From positions 6,978,312-7,042,311 of the forward strand of contig NC_092675.1 in NCBI RefSeq assembly GCF_964355755.1: a stretch of 64,000 nt of DNA, in the 5' to 3' direction. Shown one piece after another: positions 26,737-39,100 of the stretch. Numbering within the stretch: position 1 is the stretch's first letter; the number at the start of each line of letters is the position of its first letter. Made by a program: the position numbers and the translations under genes. Below the pieces are notes generated by a model that worked only from the letters and a program-made list of their open reading frames with translations, was not told the DNA's origin and did not search any database. Source of the DNA: Antedon mediterranea. Lineage: Eukaryota; Echinodermata; Crinoidea; Comatulida; Antedonidae.

Positions 26737-28830
26737 TATTCATTCCCAACCAATCTATATAAAAGACAAATGAATGAGTTCCTTGTGTAGCCCCATGTAG
26801 AACTTGGGACCGAGTACTCACAAAGGAGGTGAAAGCATTGTGTTAAAGAGTGTTAATGTCAATTGCATACAGACAGCTATCTGCAAAATGGATGCCCTCA
26901 GATCTACCAGACCCTTTAGGGCCAGGGCAGGGTAGATGAACTCCTGTTTTCTGAATGTCCAGTTTTTAGACTATAATTACATTTTAACATGGTTATAAGT
27001 TTTTAAACTAAGGCTACTGTACGCTTCCCTTGTTCCTGTGGCAAGTATGCTCCAAATTAGTTGCATCAAAGTTCAGACCTACCCAAGTTTAAATGTTGCC
27101 TTCTCCATAAATCTTAACATTTCATTTCATAGTTTTGTATTTTTTAATTTTTAAAAATCAAAACAAATAATTCATAAGTTGGAGTCCTGTACTTTATTTA
27201 ATTTATTTTTACCTCCCTGGTATAATTTATTATTGAAAATAAGATTACCACCCTGATAGCAAAGCTGTGGGGTAGGTATCATTGCGTTGTTATGGTATAA
27301 TTGGATACAACTAAAATTAGTTAAACCATGGAATAATTATGATTCCTTCATGGTTACCCACTAAATAATAGTTTTGGCTTCAAGAGAATAAAAATATGAT
27401 TACCTAACTCGGCATACTGTAAATGTCTGATACTAATACTCATTACAAAATGGAGCACCAACAATTGTGCAAGTCAATTTTTGAATGAGTTTGAAAGCGA
27501 TCATTCATACAGAGCAGTGCTCTTATTATATAAAGCGTAATTAAGCAAAAAAAAAAACTTGATTACAATTTGTTTTCCTAAATTAAATATTTTACCTAAA
27601 TTAAATCTTATGTACTTGTGAACATTTTTATACTGTAAAATGTGATAGAAATTATTTCTAGAAGCATTTAATTTAAATTTTGTTAATAACACCGAAGAAA
27701 GATAAAAAATTATAACTTCTGTTATATTATTATTTAGATTCTTATTCAAAGTACTTACTTAAATAGTATTAATGGGTGTGTAGAAAGCGATGACCTCGAA
27801 TTGATTAATGTAGAATGTAGAGCTAAAAATGTTTTTAAAGAAGAAAAAAAGAATGGAACACCTTTAATATCCAACATGTGTCCCCTTTAGTGACGTCCCC
27901 TAAATAGGGGTTTACTGTAGTGTTAAATCATATAGCCTCCTTGTGCGTTTTACAAGTAAATGTCCCTTTAATAAAGGAGTAACCTGAATAGGGGTATTCA
28001 TAAGGAGCGTTCTACTATACTGTATTTTTTTTCACACACCATTTCATTATCTATTTGACAAGAGGTTAAGTGATGTATGAATAAAAAATGTACCTTATTA
28101 TCGATTTTACCTGGTAGGTGCTGCAACCACTAAGATACAGAAGTTCATCATGTGCCCGTACATGCATATGAATAGTTAAATATTTAGTTTTGTGGTTTTT
28201 AGTTTTTAAGCTCAAGTAAAATCATTAAAATTAGTGTAAGTAGTAATATTCCGTACAACTTATTTTTAATAGATGTTTCATTTTTAGTTTGAATTGCTGT
28301 ACTGACTTCTGATGCGACTATTTAGGGGGAAGATATAGTGGATGGGCCTTTACCGTCTATATAAAATCACTCTTAAATTAGAGCTTATGGTCAAGTACAG
28401 CAATAAAGCGGTTAAACTCAATTATTGGTAAATATTGTATAATTACATTGTCGATCATTTTAAAAAAAATTGTTTTTTATGTAATGGCTTTACCAACTAG
28501 TTTTAATACCAGCTCTCATCCACAAACAGAATGTTTCGTTCAACTTTAAATTGCCTCACTCTGATTGTTTTGAAGTGATCTTTAAACTCCCAAAAAGTGT
28601 TTGTTATTGCCATTGTTGGCAGTTATTTATCAATACATTTTACTTGGAATCATGGTACTGTGTTGGTATATGTATATTCTCATATATACAGTCAGTACAT
28701 CTCAATATTGACACCTCATAGTATTTGTAAAATACTGTAGTGTGGTGGTGTGGTTTATAAGTGGGAAATGTTACTGTACAATTCTTTATTAAGTAGATTT
28801 AGCGTACTGTATACATCATTATGTAGTATC

Positions 28831-29031
28831 TTAAGCCTGTTTTCATGTCGACGTTATTCGACGCTATCGTCGTTGATTGTTAACAGTTCAACGACGATCG
28901 TTTGCAAACGATCAAGTTGAAATGATAACAATAGCGAGTACCTTTTCCTGTAAATCGTTAACATTTCAATGTTTACGTAGATGATCGCCGATTATTGTTA
29001 ACGATAACGTCGACAGGAAAACAGGCTTTAG
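28831..29031. mobile_element. MITE, TIR AAGCCTGTTTTCATGTCGAC
   Basis: The ends AAGCCTGTTTTC...GTCGACGTTAT and their inverted copy ATAACGTCGAC...GAAAACAGGCTT enclose about 200 bp. An 18-bp perfect palindrome GATCGTTTGCAAACGATC lies at 28896-28913. A diverged relative of the left end (GCCAGTTTTCCTGTC) appears near 32250. Confidence 0.75.
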
Positions 29032-29660
29032 TCTACTCAATAATAATATTTATAACCTTTGTTGTAATTTGCATATTCTGTAATATCATTAAATTAAAGC
29101 ATTTGAAGAGATTTAAATCTCATGTATAACTGTTTATTTTTTTAAGTAATTTTATTACTCAAGTAGTAGGGAAAGTTTGTGAACGTTAAAGGGTTAAATA
29201 TAACCCAGTGTTTAAGTTGGCGCAAGTGTCATTATGCTGTTTCGAAATAAATGTTTCTGGATATTTCTATATTGGCTTTTTGTGTGGATTGTTCTGCATT
29301 TCAATTTTTCTTTACAAGATTTTTTAGCAAGTGCTACTATATTTACTTATTGTTAGTTCTCCATGTAGGGGTTCTTCTGTAGTCTCCAAAACATACCATC
29401 AAAAAATGACACAGAACACAAATAAGTTTGTCAGATTTTATTTAAAAAATATTGCACATTGTATACAATGTTCCTTTGATGTTTACAAAGTATTAAAAGA
29501 AAAATTACGATTAACTTTCCTATACAACGGTAATCCATGATTGAATTTGTTTATAAATTATTCATGAATCAAAAGCTGGCCATGCATAATAATTTGTAAA
29601 AGACTAAGGCTACTGGTAATTATCAGCTGTTTTGAACGATTGGTAGCCTAGAGGGTGTTG

Positions 29661-29940
29661 ACAGTGTACAGCTCTGTCTACAAAACTAAACTTTACGTTA
29701 CAAAAAATGTGCCCATATGATGCTATATCACTACAGTTGATTCTCTGATAAACCAGAAACTCTCCCAATGCCAGACTTTTTCCAAAAGGTTCCAAATTCC
29801 TTTTTACCATTAAAAACACATTCCGAATACCAGACATATTTGGCCAGCTCAAAGGTGTACAGTATTGAGAGAGTTGACTGTACCATATTATGACCACATG
29901 AGCACATCAAACTTTTTTGTCAAACTAGTTTGATAGTGTT
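29661..29940. mobile_element. CTCTGTCTACA-family MITE split by another element
   Basis: Left part (about 29661-29727, CTCTGTCTACA...ATATCAC) and right part (29884-29940, CCATATTATG...GTTTGATAGTGT) are halves of the MITE family seen eight or more times in GTF3C3 introns. Joined at the TA, they restore the family's usual ATATCACTACCATATT. Confidence 0.7.
29728..29885. mobile_element. Tigger/mariner-type MITE (TACAGTTGATTCTC ends)
   Basis: About 155 bp, TACAGTTGATTCTC...GAGAGTTGACTGTA, sitting at a TA inside another MITE. A second copy lies at 43928-44118 with the same interior (CCAGAAACTCTCCCAATGCC ... CATTCCGAATACCAGAC). The CAGTCAA-type ends and TA target fit the pogo/Tigger branch of mariner elements. 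Confidence 0.75.
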
Positions 29941-30108
29941 TATTTTTTAGTGTGTAGAAGAGATACTAAGAAGGTTACTGTAGGTTAATCATGGAGAGAA
30001 TGGGAGTGGAGTGAGTTGTTTCGTGAAAAAAACCAAGGAAATTTGTAGGCCTATTTTTTTACATGACATGGTTGTTTTTATTGTTTTAAATCAAAATACT
30101 TTATTAAA

Positions 30109-33100
30109 TCACACCACAATATGTGTCATTAAAATGTGGTTTGCAAGATCTTCATTACCACTTGATCTGTATATCAATGATAAATTGAACGCAGCCTCTC
30201 TGCGGAGATCAAATGTTTCATCACCTTCGATAGAGGGAGCTGTTTTCAAGGCTTCCTCATAGAAATGAATTGCAAGATGGTACAGACCTGAAAGAAATTA
30301 AAAAGATTGTTAAAAGTAACAGTAAACAAAACATTATAATACAGTAATACAGTACCGTAAAACCTCGAAAAGAAGCCCATGGGCTTCTTCTTTTTTTTAG
30401 TGCTCTTGGGTGGGCTTCCTTTCGAGATGGGCTTCTTTTCGAGAGTACTTTTGCAAATTGTAGAGGGGGGCTTCTTTTCGAAATGAATGCTGTAAATTTT
30501 GTGAATTTCTACTACAATAATGTGACTTTTGAGACATTTTTTCAACCATGAAATTATGTTTAATATACCAATTAAAAAACAATATAAAAAGCAAAAAACA
30601 GTCCTATGATTCACCGTCAAATACAATAATTTCGTCATCATCTCAATACAGTATGAGTAGTCTATCTCGAAATGAAGTCCCTACTATCTTGAAAAGAAGC
30701 CCAGGGGGCTTCATTTCGAGATGGGCTTCTTTTCGAGAGTACTTTTGCAAACTGTAGAGAGAGACTTCTTTTCGAGATGGGCTTCTTTTCGAGGTTTAAG
30801 CCCATGGGCTTCTTTTCGGGGTTTTACGGTATTAGGAAACTCATTTTAGTGTACTATACAGTTGTGACTTTTAGATTTCCACATCCATTATGTCGACTGC
30901 TACCCTGACGTCATATTTATGATATGCGCATGCGCATGTCGACTGGCAAATTTGTGCATTTTGCTGTTCGCTCTCTGACATGAGTATTAGTGGACGTATG
31001 ATGCTATAACACTGCAAAGTTTACAAATATCATGGTGGAGAATGATCTTGCAATGATTTTTTAAGGATGTAGTAAACTACAGTTAAATTATATTTACAAA
31101 CTGTGACTTATCGATTTATATTTGTTATTTTAAAAAAAGAGTTTAATACTAAAGATTATGGCCTGGATCTTATCACTAGGATGCCAACCTTTGTTCAGAA
31201 AATCAAGGATCAAGGCTAGGCCTAATCTACACACTCAGCCTGGCCTTTGCACTTTTACCGGCCCAGTGCGGTGGAATAGCTACACGAGAGCTGCTGGAGA
31301 TTACAAGGTCAGATTACTTCATACATTCAATGGCACGTCAACATAAATGTCCACTTAATCTAAATGTCCATATATCTGTCGATGAGTAACAGTACACTAC
31401 GACCCATGTGGATTTTAGCTACGTGCACATTCACTTAAATCTAAAAGTCCTTAGTGTTAAAATAAAAACCTACCAAGGTGATGCATAGCACGACCTATGT
31501 TATAACTGGTTTCTTGTATGTTTCCCCTTAACCGTTGATATTCTTTAAAAAATACAACAGCCTGTAAAACATAATATACGAATCAAAATATTTATATTTT
31601 GTTCTGGATAAACAAATAATTATATATATTGACAAGATAATGATGATTCTGTTTGCACAGGATTAGCAGTAGTTTTTTTATCCACTCAAAGCTAAAATGC
31701 CTATTGCTCACAGGTATGGACCACACAAGCTACTTTCATCTCTCCTTTCAGCAGCCACCAACGACTGGAGCTAAGATAGACCAGAGCTCTTCCCACCTTT
31801 CTGAAAGATGTACTAGGTTTTTAAGTGCACACAAGCTAGATGTGTACAATAACTCCAATTTTAAGCTATTACTCGAGAAGGTTGTTCTTGTAGAGTACTT
31901 ATGCATTTAAAAAAAATTTTTTATTTAATATATTACACAGAAGCGCCTTACAAGGTGGAACCACCTTAGCTTCAAGGTGCCTCAGATTAACAAATACAAC
32001 ATTCTAAAACAAAAAACTAACAGAAACATCAATCAAATCTTCCAGATAATTTATGTTCAAATTCAATTTATTTATTTAATGAATAAAGTTTAATAGTTTA
32101 AGTTCAACTATGGTTCAGGAGCCTTGAACCTGTGCCAAATAGGTTGCATTGTCCCTGGTTTAACCACTCAACCATCTATGGATAGATTGTTGGTGGTTAT
32201 GGTTGAGCATCTTGTGCATGCAAGACAACCCCTTGTGTAAACAGTGAAGCCAGTTTTCCTGTCAATCATTGAGTTGTGCTAAGCTGCGTTGAGTTTAAAA
32301 TCGATAAAGTTGAAAATATGACTACGATCATGATCAAGCTGCTAATATTTACACACTTTTACGCGATCATTTAAAGTTTCTTGGTTCTCTCGAGCGTTGA
32401 TGGGACATGTGGACGTGAATTATTACAAAACCAATATTCCGCTTGCCCCTGTGCTTACCTGCATTATTACCATCTGTCTTTTAGTAGGAAACTTTTGACA
32501 AGCAATATGTAGAAATGTTAAAGCAATGAACAGGTTGGTCATGTCAGAATCTGGGTTCATCTTGTATCCTCGTACGTATTCACCTTAAAAAACAACAAAA
32601 ACATATTGATAAAGTTATTATATACAGTAAGGCATTATAGGGTAAGAATCAAGAACGTTTATTTGATTAAAAAAATAAATAAACATAGGCCTAACAAATA
32701 TTATAATCAAATCAATATCTTTGTTCATTCATAAATAAATAAGCCTGTATAGATGAATAGGCATGATAGGATCAACAGGGGACTCGCATTGTTAAGGAAT
32801 ACCATAGCCACTTTCATTAGGGATATGTATATAACCTTGATATTTCCATGTTTGGTTCTGTTATAGATTACTGTACGCATACTTTTAACTACAGTATACT
32901 GTATGTATGTACCTGTTATATTGTTTGAAGTTTGCATGGCGAAATCAAATGTTGATTTGTGGTGTACCGCAAACTTTATATCAATACCTCAAAATATCAA
33001 TAACCACAAAAGCTCTGTTGCTAATTGCTACTGTGCATATACTGTTATAGTACAATATCTTCAGTAGGCTACTATTAGAGTTAAACCCAGAACCAGAGAT

Positions 33101-36100
33101 TGGTAAAATTCTAACCATGAAGCCACATTATAACTCTGCTTTTCACACATTATTTGGTGGAACAGCAATAGTTCATTTATGAACATGTGCCAGAGACTAC
33201 ATTGATATACCCTTATCTTTAAGTTCTGTCTACACTATCAAACTAGTTTGACAAAAAAAAGTGTGCCCAAATATGGTAGTGATATACCCAAATATGGTAG
33301 TGATATGACATCATCATGCCCATATATGGGCACATTTTTTTGATAGTGTAGACAGAGCTTTAGTTTACCTAGAGCATGTTTGTAACTGCCTTTGTAAAAT
33401 GCATTGTGACCATTTAACAAACTCAATGCAAAACTGTCAGGATATTTCTGAAAGTAAAAACAACATTGTAGTTTAAATATAGAATATGAAACTGTCAAAG
33501 CATAAAGCTCTGTCTACACTATCCCATATATGGATCTGATGATGTCATACCACTACCATATTTGGACATACCACTACCATATTTGGGAACATCACATTTT
33601 TACAAAATAGTTTAAAAGTGTAGACATAGCTTAAATAAGTAACTATACCATGACAAAAAGCACGACAAAAATTTAAAAAAAGAAACCACACTTTACCCTG
33701 ATTGTGAGACGAAGACAAAATCGCATGAGAAACTTCATGTCGTGATGTTGCGCCATCATTAAACCTAATAAATTCCAAGACTGATTATTGTAACCATCCT
33801 GAAATCGAACAGGATTATAATGGTATTGTTAGATATATACATAGATAAATATAATAATAATATAGCACATTTTTATTGCGCCCTTTTCATGAAAAAACAT
33901 GCTCAAAGGCGCTTTACATAAAATACATCAAGACAGACAAAAAGTTAGTTATACATAGATACATAACAATATGGATGCAGTTTTAAAATAAATCTATAAA
34001 AAAGGTTGTTAAATTTATATATTAATTTATTTATTATTATAAATTCATTACTTTTAAAGATTGAATTAAACAGTAGCTCAAATTCATCATAGGGATCGCA
34101 ACGGAACACAAGGCAACACACACAGTAACTATAGTAACTACAGTACACTAATCAATTGCTCACTTTTGTAGTACACTAAAGGTTAGTAAGTACACCATTT
34201 GATTCCTCTCTCTTTTGTTATGGAGTGGATATCTTTACTTTAATTTATTTAAACATTGAGTACATTGAAAGAATGTTAATGCTAGGATTGCTAGTTCATA
34301 GCAATATGTATGTATGAAATAAAACCTATATACCATTCTGCATGTATTTCGCAAATACCAATTTGCTTTTGGATTGAGAAAGTCTCCACTCAGGTATGAT
34401 GCAAATATCATCATGTGACCAATCTCCTTAAGAAATAATTATAATTCATGTTTTTATAATAGTTATAATAAATTCTTCAGTTGATGCAAGTTTGTGACAA
34501 AGTCTATCATTTGATAATAATTTCATTTATGATGAAGGAAAAAGGTTACGTTGAAACTTACCCAACATTTCATGCGATACCATCGCACTTTCTCAAGATT
34601 GTAATTTCAGCTTGATTTGCCGACACTAATTATGATAACGCATGAAACGTTGAGTAAGTTTCAACATAACCTTTTTCCTTCACCATAAACAAAATTATTG
34701 TAAAATAATATTTGTTGGAAGGAGATGCATTTTTTCAATTTTAGTAAGTCTATTGTAGGTATATGAGTTCATTACTGTGCAACCTCATGATAGACTTTAA
34801 GTGTCCATATACTATATACTTGACCTTAAATAAAATTTGAAAAAAAAAATCATGATGGATTGCCTCATTTTTGTTTTTATTATATCAAATTTATTAGTAT
34901 ACTGACCCTTAACTTTTCAGTAAAATTTGATAGACGAGTAGACCACATTGCAGACGACAGCAAATGATGCAACGCCACGTAATCTTTGCAGGCTCCGAGA
35001 GCTTCGCAAACTTTCTTGAACAATTCCCACCATACTTCCTTATTAATCAGACTGTCATCCCCAATCAACTCGCATGGTTCACGGTCTGCTTTCACTCGTA
35101 ATTCACGTTGGTATTTCAACATTCTCTTCTGTTTGCGAGTTGATGATTCAGCTGTGGATATGTTGAACAGTTTAAAAAAAATATTCAAAAAGAATTTTCA
35201 CTTAAAAACTACCTAAAACCTCTATTAAGGTGACACCTTTGGGACCAAACATAGTGTCTCCTAATAGTGATGTCTTCAATTTCAATTCAATTTTATTTAT
35301 AAGATACATCATTGTGTAAAACATAAGAGGTTTTTTTTTAAAGTAGAATGCACTTATGCTGGAAAAACTTAAATAAGCCCAGAAGGCTTTAAGACTATAG
35401 TTCCACCAGAAAAAAATAATTCAAAAAGTATATATAATAAATGTTTCAAAGGAAGTCAATAAATAAATAAATAAAATTACAAATAAAAAATGAGTTAATA
35501 AATAAATAACGAGAAAAAAATTAAGCTACATACAAACAAAAAATATCAAGCTGATACAGTAAATGATTTCTGTAGGATTAAAAATAATGCTACTGTATTG
35601 TAATTAAAATTAAATTCAAACTTGATCGAAAAATATGAATAGGGTTGGCTGTAATGTGTTAAAACATATATTTCTCCTCATTCTTTTCACAGGAAAGTGT
35701 CCCTGAATAGAGGTGTCAGAATGATGTGAACAAGCCAAAATATGTGTTTATTATTAAAATAGTAATTATTAATATATTATAATTATGGGTTATCATTTGT
35801 CATACCAGCAAAGCCAAAATATATGTTTATTATCAAATAGTCATTATTAATATTTAATATAATAATTATGCTTTATTATTTTGCCATACCAGACATCCCT
35901 GTGTTATGGTGATGAAACGTATCAGAAAAATAGTGCGCCATCATCTTTAGGGCTTGGTTTGCAAATTCTCGCATGTTTCCTTGCGTGTACAACAACATAC
36001 ACTTCTGATGGATAAGCTGAATATCTTTCTCGGTCGAACATTCTTCTTCCATTTGCGAGTCTATAAACAGCAGAAGGATCATTAGAAAGGAATTGATAAG

Positions 36101-39100
36101 ACAGCCAAACTAAAGCTCTGTCTACACTATCAAACTTTATGTGACAAAAAAATGTGATGTGCCCATATATGGACATGCTGATGTCATCACTACCATATTT
36201 GGGCATATCACTACCATATTTGGGCATATCACTACCATATTTGGGCATATCACCACTATATTTGGACACATCATTTTTTAGGTCAAACTAGATAGAGTTA
36301 AATCGACTAAATTCCTTGGAGTACATATTGATGAATTTCTCACATATAAGAACCACATCAATGTTACAGCTAGGAAAATATCTCGATATGTAGGCATACT
36401 ATATAAAGTAAGACATTTTTTACCAACCTATGCTCTCTGGACAATATACAAATCACTCATTGAACCAGTATTAAATTATTGCAACATAATATGGTGTAGC
36501 ACATTTCCAAGTTATTTAGATGAGTTATTTAAACTCCAGAAAAGGGCATTACGAGCTATAACATGGTCAAAGTTTAATGATTCAATGACTGAATGTTTCT
36601 ATAAATTTAAACTTCTTAAAATTGCGGATATCAATAAGTACCAAATTGGGCTTTTCATGTATAATGTTACTACTAATCAGGACGTGCGTTTTTCATCGCT
36701 CTTTATTAAAAATGGTTCTTACTATAATTATAATACAAGATCTAAAGACAAAATGAGACTCAGAAAACGTAATCGTACTTCTACTAGTTTTACTGTGTCA
36801 TGTGTGGGACCCAAATTGTGGAATGACTTGAATTACGAACTACAAAGTACCAAATCAATATATATATTTAAATCATTGTTTAAAGAACATTTATTATCAT
36901 TTTACAAATAATTTTAAAAATTATACTTGTTGCAGGATTTAGCTTTTTTATTATTTATGTTTTAGTTTTTTAGGCTAGTTAGGGACATAGGGGGACACAA
37001 CTAATCAAGCTCTTTTGAGTTTTTATGTGTTTCCTTTTCATCTTTTTTATGTTCTCATATATTGTTGTTGTATATTTTCATGATAGAGGATGAATAAAGA
37101 ATATTTGAATTTGAATTTAGTTTGAAAGTGTACACAAACTGTAAACTGATTATCTATATATAAATTTACGTAAGGGCAAAATTCGGTAAATCGCGCCTTA
37201 CTTCTAGAATTTTCACTCGATGGTATGTAAAGTTGGTTCGTACTTTCGGTACTTATTTTAACCGCCTGATGTAACCCTGTTTACTAATTAAATTGAGTTA
37301 GATAATTAGTTATTGACGATTAAAACGAATTTAGGTTCAAAGATTTGCCCCAAATAGGGGTGTTTTCCGATCGTGGTATACACTGTCTAATGGATGTCCA
37401 TCTTGAAAAATACCCGCCAAAAAAATGCGAGGAGGCTTCGCATTTTTCTATCTCCTCCTACGATAATTGTTTTTAATAGCTGAAAACCGGTTGAACAGCT
37501 AGAGTACACCATCATAATGTTGAAGACAGGCCGATTTTCTTTAAAAAATACTATTTTGATAGATTTAATATACGATTATACAAATGTATTGATTTGCGAT
37601 GAATGGAACATCCCAATCTCTCAGTCTGCCAGAGTTGGTTTAACACAAGTACTGTAGGTAAATTTATGAGCCCTTGGTTTAACACATACGGTAGGTAAAT
37701 ATATGGGCCCTTTGAGAATAAACTTGCAATACTTTGACAATACTGTAAATACCTATTAACTATTTTTCATTTGAATCGAACATTTCTTACTGTGAATGTT
37801 CGTACTGTTAGATGTAATATAAAAATATATACAAATAAACTTTATTACTGAGACTGTGGATAGGCTCTACTGTTAGATATACAAATAAACTTTATACTGA
37901 CAGTTCCTTCTCAACGTTTGTATTAATTAATAATTACCAAAAATATAAACGTCGTAGTGGTGTATCGTGACATGTACTTTAATATTTCAATCGATTATGA
38001 CAGTGACAATTTTAACAAAGTATTAAATCGCAAATGTTTTAGGCCTACTGTATTTAGAGGTATATTATTTATAGGCCTATAAAACATGAACAAAATATTT
38101 CGTTACTCAGTGGATAAAGAATATATTTAAAAATTGTTCCTCTTTGTACCTATCCGCTTTCCCATCCCTCAACCCTAATGTTACATAGCGAGGAGGCTTC
38201 GCATTTTCCTATCTCCTCCTACGATAATTGTTTTTAATAGCTGAAAACCGGTTGAACAGCTAGAGTACACCATCATAATGTTGAAGACAGGCCGATTTTC
38301 TTTAAAAAAATACTATTTTGATAGATTGCTAGAGTACACCATCATAATGTTGAAGACAGGCCGATTTTCTTTAAAAAATACTATTTTGATAGATTTAATA
38401 TACGATTATACAAATGTATTGATTTGCGATGAATGGAACATCCAGTAGTTTGGTTTAACACAAGTACTGTAGGTAAATTTATGAGCCCTTGGTTTAACAC
38501 ATACGGTAGGTAAATATATGGGCCCTTGAGAATAAACTTGCAATAGGTTCGGAAAATGTTAAAAACCAATTTCTATTATTTGAATCGGTAAACAGTTTCC
38601 ATTTATTATACATTGATAATGAAACATGAAATATTCCTATTTATGTCCCTCGAGGTTCATTACAATTTATATTTAGTAGTCCCACGGACTTCATCTTAGC
38701 CACTCCCCCGAGTGCTAAGGCCAAATTTATGATACCCTACTTTCTATGTAGTTACAGTTAGTTCTTGACGATAATAATAATACAACGAATTTATACGCGA
38801 AAACGTTTCTGTACAAATATGATACCGATTGGCTTTATTTCATTCAACAGCGACCATAATCTCGGCAATTACAGGATAGATAAACTATTTTATTATTGAT
38901 GTGCTTATAAATTAAGACTCATGTAAACAGCTTGATTACATCATTTTACAGACAAACGAAACTTTTTTAAACCTACTGTTTCAATAACTGAGTATAATAC
39001 TGTATACGTTTTCATAAGTAAGTGCATATACATTTTCGTGTTTTCATTGACGAGATTGTAATAGTAACTTCAGTAACTATTACAGTACTTATTTATTATA

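Larger units (their letters stand above)
26737..30108. other. Convergent intergenic region and 3' UTRs (RANBP3 / GTF3C3)
   Basis: No conserved coding sequence was recognised. A long RANBP3 3' UTR is plausible; several AATAAA hexamers occur (for example 29246-29251) and the true poly(A) site cannot be chosen by eye. The region also holds a palindromic MITE (28831-29031) and a nested pair of MITEs (29661-29940). For GTF3C3, AATAAA occurs on the minus strand at 30100-30105 and 30077-30082, just after the stop, suggesting a very short 3' UTR. Confidence 0.55.

Noticed and set aside
30246-30641. 131-codon minus-strand ORF running into the last GTF3C3 exon
   Set aside because: It is out of frame with the conserved GTF3C3 C-terminus and lies mostly within a mariner-type MITE.
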